Source: Budorcas taxicolor (lineage: Eukaryota > Chordata > Mammalia > Artiodactyla > Bovidae). From it: DNA of 64,000 nt. Of this stretch, positions 58,958 to 64,000 are shown piece after piece. Position 1 is the first letter of the stretch. Each line of letters opens with the position of its first letter. The stretch is from NCBI RefSeq assembly GCF_023091745.1, contig NW_026291810.1, positions 124,001 through 188,000 on the forward strand, written 5' to 3'. A model generated the notes under the pieces. The model saw only the letters and a program-made list of their open reading frames with translations, did not search any database and had not been told where the DNA came from. The translations under genes were made by a program, and so were the position numbers.

Positions 58958-60359
58958 GAGACGTGTGCAGGTGGTTGGGGCCTGCCCCTGCGTGTCTGGG
59001 CTCCCGCCCACAGCCCCAGCTCAGGGGAAGCAGCCCCTGAGCCGAGACCTGCAGGAAGCGCGGGGCGCCCCCGCCTGGAAGCCTAGTGCACAGCATGCGG
59101 GAAGCGAGCCTCCTCGGGGGAAGAGGAGGCAGCCCAGCTGCGTGCGGCTGCGATCACTTCTTGGCCGGAGCCCAGTGCGCCTCCAGGACGGCAGAGCTCC
59201 AGCTCTGCTCAGAGGCCAGATCTGGCAGAGTTGCTGGCGTGGGGCTGCTCTGCCCTGGGTGAGCCTTGCCAGACTTGCCTCGCGTCTAGGCTTCCTGACC
59301 AGGAAGGAGAAGGCTGCGCGAGACTGGGAGACGCTACTGGCGCCTTCCTGGCCTCGGCTCCACTCCTGCCTTGCCTTTGCACCTAGTCCCCAGGCATCCT
59401 TGCAGTGGCTTTAGAGGCCGGTGTGTTGCACACTGCCAAGGGCTCCAGCAGTGAGAGCTGCTCTGTCATAGGGCAGGGAATGGCAACTGCAGGCTCTTAC
59501 AGCGGTTGCTCGGCCTTCCAGACTAAGCACAGCACGGAGAGCACCAGGCTCCCAGCGCCCCTGGCTGGGGTCTGCAGCCCCACACACCCGGATGCTGACT
59601 CCGTGAGCGCCCAGAAGGTGCCTGACCGTCGTCATTTCCCGAGTGCTCTCCTCCCCTGCAGAGACGTGTGCAGGAGGTTGGGGCTGCCCCTGCGTGTCTG
59701 GGCTCCCGCCCACAGCCCCAGCTCAGGGGAAGCAGCCCCTGAGCCAAGACCTGCAGGAGGCGCGGGGCGTCCCTGCCTGGAAGCCACGTGCACAGTTCGC
59801 GGGGACGCGAGCCTCCTTGGAAGAGTCGAGGGAGCCAAGCCGCTTGCAGCTGCAATCCCTGCTTGGGCGGAGCCGAGTGCGCGTCCAGTACCGCAGAGCT
59901 CCAGCTCTTCTCAGAGGCCGGAACTAGTCAAGTGGCTTGCGCGAGGCAGCTCTGCCGTGGGCGAGAGTCGCCCAGGCTTGCCTCGCTGCTAGCCTTCCTG
60001 CCCAGGAAGGAGCAGGCTGTGCGATGCTGGGAGAGGCCACTGGCGCCTTCCTGGCCTCAGCTCCGCTCCTGCCTTGCCTTTGCAGCCAGGCCCCAGGCGT
60101 CCTTGGGGACGGCTTTGGGGTCGGTGGCTTGCACCCAGCCAGCGCTCCAGCTGTGAGGGCTCTATTAGAGGAAGGGGAGGGCAAGTGCACGGCTCCTCCA
60201 GCGGTTGCTTGGCCACCCAGACTCAGCGCCGCACCGAGAGCACAAGGCTCCCAGGTCCCCTGGCTGTGGTCTGCAGCCCCACACACCCGGAGGCTGACTC
60301 CGTGGGCACCCGGAATTTGCCTGACAGACGTCATTTCCCTGGGGCTCTCTTCCCCAGCA
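58958..60359 (+). repeat. Unit U43 (B, 965A, 1179A, 1232C, 1257A, 1276C, 1392T; 1402 bp)
   Basis: Three bases are gained at about 59459-59462 (GAGAGCTGCTCTG), one G is lost at about 59491 (CAGGCTC) and one G at about 59820 (CCTTGGAAGAG). It has 1257A (GGCCACCC), otherwise seen only in U9 and U10, 47 kb to the left. Confidence 0.96.
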
Positions 60360-62510
60360 GAGACGTGTGCAGGTGGTTGGGGCCTGCCCCTGCGTGTCTG
60401 GGCTCCCGCCCACAGCCCCAGCTCAGGGGAAGCAGCCCCTGAGCCGAGACCTGCAGGAAGCGCGGGGCGCCCCGCCTGGAAGCCTAGTGCACAGCATGCG
60501 GGAAGCGAGCCTCCTCGGGGGAAGAGGAGGCAGCCCAGCTGTGTGCGGCTGCGATCACTTCTTGGCCGGAGCCCAGTGCGCCTCCAGGACGGCAGAGCTC
60601 CAGCTCTGCTCAGAGGCCAGATCTGGCAGAGTTGCTGGCGTGGGGCTGCTCTGCCCTGGGTGAGCCTTGCCAGACTTGCCTCGCGTCTAGGCTTCCTGAC
60701 CAGGAAGGAGAAGGCTGCGCGAGACTGGGAGACGCTACTGGCGCCTTCCTGGCCTCGGCTCCACTCCTGCCTTGCCTTTGCACCTAGTCCCCAGGCATCC
60801 TTGCAGTGGCTTTAGAGGCCGGTGTGTTGCACACTGCCAAGGGCTCCAGCAGTGAGAGCTCTGTCATAGGGCAGGGAATGGCAACTGCAGGGCTCTTACA
60901 GCGGTTGCTCGGCCTTCCAGACTAAGCACAGCACGGAGAGCACCAGGCTCCCAGCGCCCCTGGCTGGGGTCTGCAGCCCCACACACCCGGATGCTGACTC
61001 CGTGAGCGCCCAGAAGGTGCCTGACCGTCGTCATTTCCCGAAGTGCTCTCCTCCCCTGCAGAGACGTGTGCAGGAGGTTGGGGCTGCCCCTGCGTGTCTG
61101 GGCTCCCGCCCACAGCCCCAGCTCAGGGGAAGCAGCCCCTGAGCCAAGACCTGCAGGAGGCGCGGGGGCGTCCCTGCCTGGAAGCCACGTGCACAGTTCG
61201 CGGGGACGCGAGCCTCCTTGGGAAGAGTCGAGGGAGCCAAGCCGCTTGCAGCTGCAATCCCTGCTTGGGCGGAGCCGAGTGCGCGTCCAGTACCGCAGAG
61301 CTCCAGCTCTTCTCAGAGCCGGATCTAGTCAAGTGGCTTGCGCGAGGCAGCTCTGCCGTGGGCGAGAGTCGCCCAGGCTTGCCTCGCTGCTAGCCTTCCT
61401 GCCCAGGAAGGAGCAGGCTGTGCGATGCTGGGAGAGGCCACTGGCGCCTTCCTGGCCTCAGCTCCGCTCCTGCCTTGCCTTTGCAGCCAGGCCCCAGGCG
61501 TCCTTGGGGACGGCTTTGGGGTCGGTGGCTTGCACCCAGCCAGCGCTCCAGCTGTGGAGGGCTCTATTAGAGGAAGGGGAGGGCAAGTGCAGGGCTCCTC
61601 CAGCGGTTGCTTGGCCGCCCAGACTCAGCGCCGCACCGAGAGCACAAGGCTCCCAGGTCCCCTGGCTGTGGTCTGCAGCCCCACACACCCGGAGGCTGAC
61701 TCCGTGGGCACCCGGAATTTGCCTGACAGACGTCATTTCCCTGGGGCTCTCTTCCCCAGCAGAGACGTGTGCAGGTGGTTGGGGCCCTGCCCCTGCGTGT
61801 CTGGGCTCCCGCCCACAGCCCCCAGCTCAGGGGAAGCAGCCCCTGAGCCGAGACCTGCAGGAAGCGCGGGGCGCCCCCGCCTGGAAGCCTAGTGCACAGC
61901 ATGCGGGAAGCGAGCCTCCTCGGGGAAGAGGAGGCAGCCCAGCTGTGTGCGGCTGCGATCACTTCTTGGCCGGAGCCCAGTGCGCCTCCAGGACGGCAGA
62001 GCTCCAGCTCTGCTCAGAGGCCAGATCTGGCAGAGTTGCTGGCGTGGGGCTGCTCTGCCCTGGGTGAGCCTTGCCAGACTTGCCTCGCGTCTAGGCTTCC
62101 TGACCAGGAAGGAGAAGGCTGCGCGAGACTGGGAGACGCTACTGGCGCCTTCCTGGCCTCGGCTCCACTCCCTGCCTTGCCTTTGCACCTAGTCCCAGGC
62201 ATCCTTGCAGTGGCTTTAGAGGCCGGTGTGTTGCACACTGCCAAGGGCTCCAGCAGTGAGAGCTCTGTCATAGGGCAGGGAATGGCAACTGCAGGGCTCT
62301 TACAGCGGTTGCTCGGCCTTCCAGACTAAGCACAGCACGGAGAGCACCAGGCTCCCAGCGCCCCTGGCTGGGGTCTGCAGCCCCACACACCCGGATGCTG
62401 ACTCCGTGAGCGCCCAGAAGGTGCCTGACCGTCGTCATTTCCCGAGTGCTCTCCTCCCCTGCAGAGACGTGTGCAGGAGGTTGGGGCTGCCCCTGCGTGT
62501 CTGGGCTCCG
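59459..62510. other. Indel cluster 2 (suspect consensus quality)
   Basis: U43-U45 contain fourteen length changes within 3.05 kb, gains and losses in similar number, mostly in G or C runs. Units on both sides are clean. Merged open frames of up to 333 codons (61066-62067) arise from these shifts. Confidence 0.7.
60360..61761 (+). repeat. Unit U44 (B, 184T, 1179A, 1276C, 1392T; 1402 bp)
   Basis: Five single-base length changes: loss at 60469-60473 (GCGCCCCGCC), gain at 61041-61042 (CCGAAGTG), gain at 61164-61168 (GCGGGGGCG), loss at about 61318 (CAGAGCCGG) and gain at 61556-61557 (GTGGAGGG). Confidence 0.96.
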
Positions 62511-63162
62511 CCCACAGCCCCAGCTCAGGGGAAGCAGCCCCTGAGCCAAGACCTGCAGGAGGCGCGGGGCGTCCCTGCCTGGAAGCCACGTGCACAGTTC
62601 GCGGGGACGCGAGCCTCCTTGGGAAGAGTCGAGGGAGCCAAGCCGCTTGCAGCTGCAATCCCTGCTTGGGCGGAGCCGAGTGCGCGTCCAGTACCGCAGA
62701 GCTCCAGCTCTTCTCAGAGGCCGGATCTAGTCAAGTGGCTTGCGCGAGGCAGCTCTGCCGTGGGCGAGAGTCGCCCAGGCTTGCCTCGCTGCTAGCCTTC
62801 CTGCCCAGGAAGGAGCAGGCTGTGCGATGCTGGGAGAGGCCACTGGCGCCTTCCTGGCCTCAGCTCCGCTCCTGCCTTGCCTTTGCAGCCAGGCCCCAGG
62901 CGTCCTTGGGGACGGCTTTGGGGTCGGTGGCTTGCACCCAGCCAGCGCTCCAGCTGTGAGGGCTCTATTAGAGGAAGGGGAGGGCAAGTGCAGGGCTCCT
63001 CCAGCGGTTGCTTGGCCGCCCAGACTCAGCGCCGCACCGAGAGCACAAGGCTCCCAGGTCCCCTGGCTGTGGTCTGCAGCCCCACACACCCGGAGGCTGA
63101 CTCCGTGGGCACCCGGAATTTGCCTGACAGACGTCATTTCCCTGGGGCTCTCTTCCCCAGCA
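61762..63162 (+). repeat. Unit U45 (B, 184T, 1179A, 1276C, 1392T; compensated indels)
   Basis: Length 1401 by compensation of six changes. Gains are at 61785-61787 (GGGGCCCTG), 61819-61823 (GCCCCCAGC) and 62169-62172 (CTCCCTGCC). Losses are at 61922-61925 (CTCGGGGAAG), about 62194 (AGTCCCAGG) and 62508-62510 (GCTCCGCCC). The clean state returns after 62510. Confidence 0.96.
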
Positions 63163-64000
63163 GAGACGTGTGCAGGTGGTTGGGGCCTGCCCCTGCGTGT
63201 CTGGGCTCCCGCCCACAGCCCCAGCTCAGGGGAAGCAGCCCCTGAGCCGAGACCTGCAGGAAGCGCGGGGCGCCCCCGCCTGGAAGCCTAGTGCACAGCA
63301 TGCGGGAAGCGAGCCTCCTCGGGGGAAGAGGAGGCAGCCCAGCTGTGTGCGGCTGCGATCACTTCTTGGCCGGAGCCCAGTGCGCCTCCAGGACGGCAGA
63401 GCTCCAGCTCTGCTCAGAGGCCAGATCTGGCAGAGTTGCTGGCGTGGGGCTGCTCTGCCCTGGGTGAGCCTTGCCAGACTTGCCTCGCGTCTAGGCTTCC
63501 TGACCAGGAAGGAGAAGGCTGCGCGAGACTGGGAGACGCTACTGGCGCCTTCCTGGCCTCGGCTCCACTCCTGCCTTGCCTTTGCACCTAGTCCCCAGGC
63601 ATCCTTGCAGTGGCTTTAGAGGCCGGTGTGTTGCACACTGCCAAGGGCTCCAGCAGTGAGAGCTCTGTCATAGGGCAGGGAATGGCAACTGCAGGGCTCT
63701 TACAGCGGTTTCTCGGCCTTCCAGACTAAGCACAGCACGGAGAGCACCAGGCTCCCAGCGCCCCTGGCTGGGGTCTGCAGCCCCACACACCCGGATGCTG
63801 ACTCCGTGAGCGCCCAGAAGGTGCCTGACCGTCGTCATTTCCCGAGTGCTCTCCTCCCCTGCAGAGACGTGTGCAGGAGGTTTGGGCTGCCCCTGCGTGT
63901 CTGGGCTCCCGCCCACAGCCCCAGCTCAGGGGAAGCAGCCCCTGAGCCAAGACCTGCAGGAGGCGCGGGGCGTCCCTGCCTGGAAGCCACGTGCACAGTT
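63163..64000 (+). repeat. Unit U46 (partial, cut by the window edge; 184T)
   Basis: Complete monomer a and the first ~137 bp of monomer b. It has 184T and 577G. Private changes are G-to-T at 63711 (GTTTCTCGG) and G-to-T at 63883 (GGTTTGGGC). Confidence 0.96.

Larger units (their letters stand above)
1..64000 (+). repeat. Satellite DNA array, 1401-bp dimeric higher-order repeat
   Basis: The same 1401-bp sequence recurs from the first to the last base with no interruption, inversion or foreign insertion. The GAGACGTGTG box followed by CAGGTGG marks unit starts at 131, 1532, 2933, 4334, 5734 and so on to 63163. There are 45 complete units plus partial ones at both edges, so the array extends beyond the window on both sides. 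Sequence is strongly GC-rich and CpG-rich. Such arrays form centromeric or pericentromeric heterochromatin in vertebrates; location here is inferred. Family is unproven: pecoran satellite II is my best guess. No gene, RNA gene, promoter, terminator or origin is supported anywhere in it. Confidence 0.98.

Noticed and set aside
61066..62067. Open frame of 333 codons, and others of 292, 279, 260, 249 and 241 codons
   Set aside because: Each arises where an isolated indel joins frames that are separate in normal units.
1..64000. CRISPR array
   Set aside because: Repeats are 1401 bp and adjacent, without short repeats or unique spacers.
1..64000. rDNA intergenic repeats, tRNA or other RNA genes
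   Set aside because: No rRNA-like block, tRNA cloverleaf or A/B box arrangement was recognised in the unit.
1..64000. Embedded transposable element (LINE, SINE, LTR)
   Set aside because: No poly-A tail, target-site duplication, terminal repeat or unit interruption occurs; every base belongs to the 1401-bp register.
1..64000. A novel defence, biosynthetic or mobile gene system
   Set aside because: There is no gene content at all; the sequence is satellite DNA from end to end.

Overview
The whole 64 kb window is one uninterrupted tandem satellite DNA array. I see no credible protein-coding gene, RNA gene, transposon or unique sequence in it. A unit of 1401 bp repeats head to tail, always in the same orientation: a 130-bp tail of one unit, 45 complete units (U1-U45, placed from a fixed point, the GAGACGTGTG box, at position 131), and an 838-bp start of U46. 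38 of the 45 complete units are exactly 1401 bp. Each unit is a dimer of two clearly related but diverged monomers, 'a' (about 701 bp) and 'b' (about 700 bp). The 1401-bp unit is therefore a two-monomer higher-order repeat. Units look about 98-99% alike by eye, while a and b look about 75-80% alike (estimates, not computed).

Organism: strong GC richness, many CpGs with frequent CpG-to-TpG/CpA variation between copies, and a long homogeneous array suggest pericentromeric or centromeric heterochromatin of a vertebrate with CpG methylation. Monomer length and base composition resemble the ~700-bp GC-rich 'satellite II' family of pecoran ruminants (goat satellite II, bovine 1.723, cervid satellite II). 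The 1401-bp period is also close to the published length of bovine satellite I (1.715). I could not align to either, so the assignment is an inference.

Layout: unit variants can be followed with a few unit-relative positions (unit base 1 = first G of GAGACGTGTG): 184 C/T, the nine-site 'A haplotype' at 505-1094, 577 A/G, 802 C/T, 926 T/A, 934 C/G, 965 T/A, 1024 C/T, 1109 T/A, 1179 T/A, 1232 G/C, 1257 G/A, 1276 C/G, 1392 C/T. 'Common' state below means 184C, B haplotype, 577G, 802C, 926T, 934C, 965T, 1024C, 1109T, 1179T, 1232G, 1257G, 1392C; 1276 is always stated. The left part (U1-U22, 1-30.9 kb) carries all eight A-haplotype units and all 577A, 926A and 934G copies. The right part lacks these and is dominated by 1392T, 184T and 1024T. 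Multi-unit blocks are copied: U12-U15 recurs as U16-U19 (5604 bp), U16-U21 recurs as U22-U26 minus one unit, and U37-U38 recurs as U40-U41. This fits expansion by unequal exchange in unit register.

Two stretches, 38.1-44.25 kb and 59.46-62.51 kb, hold almost all length changes in the window, mostly single-base changes in short G or C runs. They look like poorly polished assembly, though real local variation is not excluded. The many open frames are by-products of GC-rich repeated DNA and most rely on GTG or TTG starts. There is no gene system here; the interest lies in the array's internal history.
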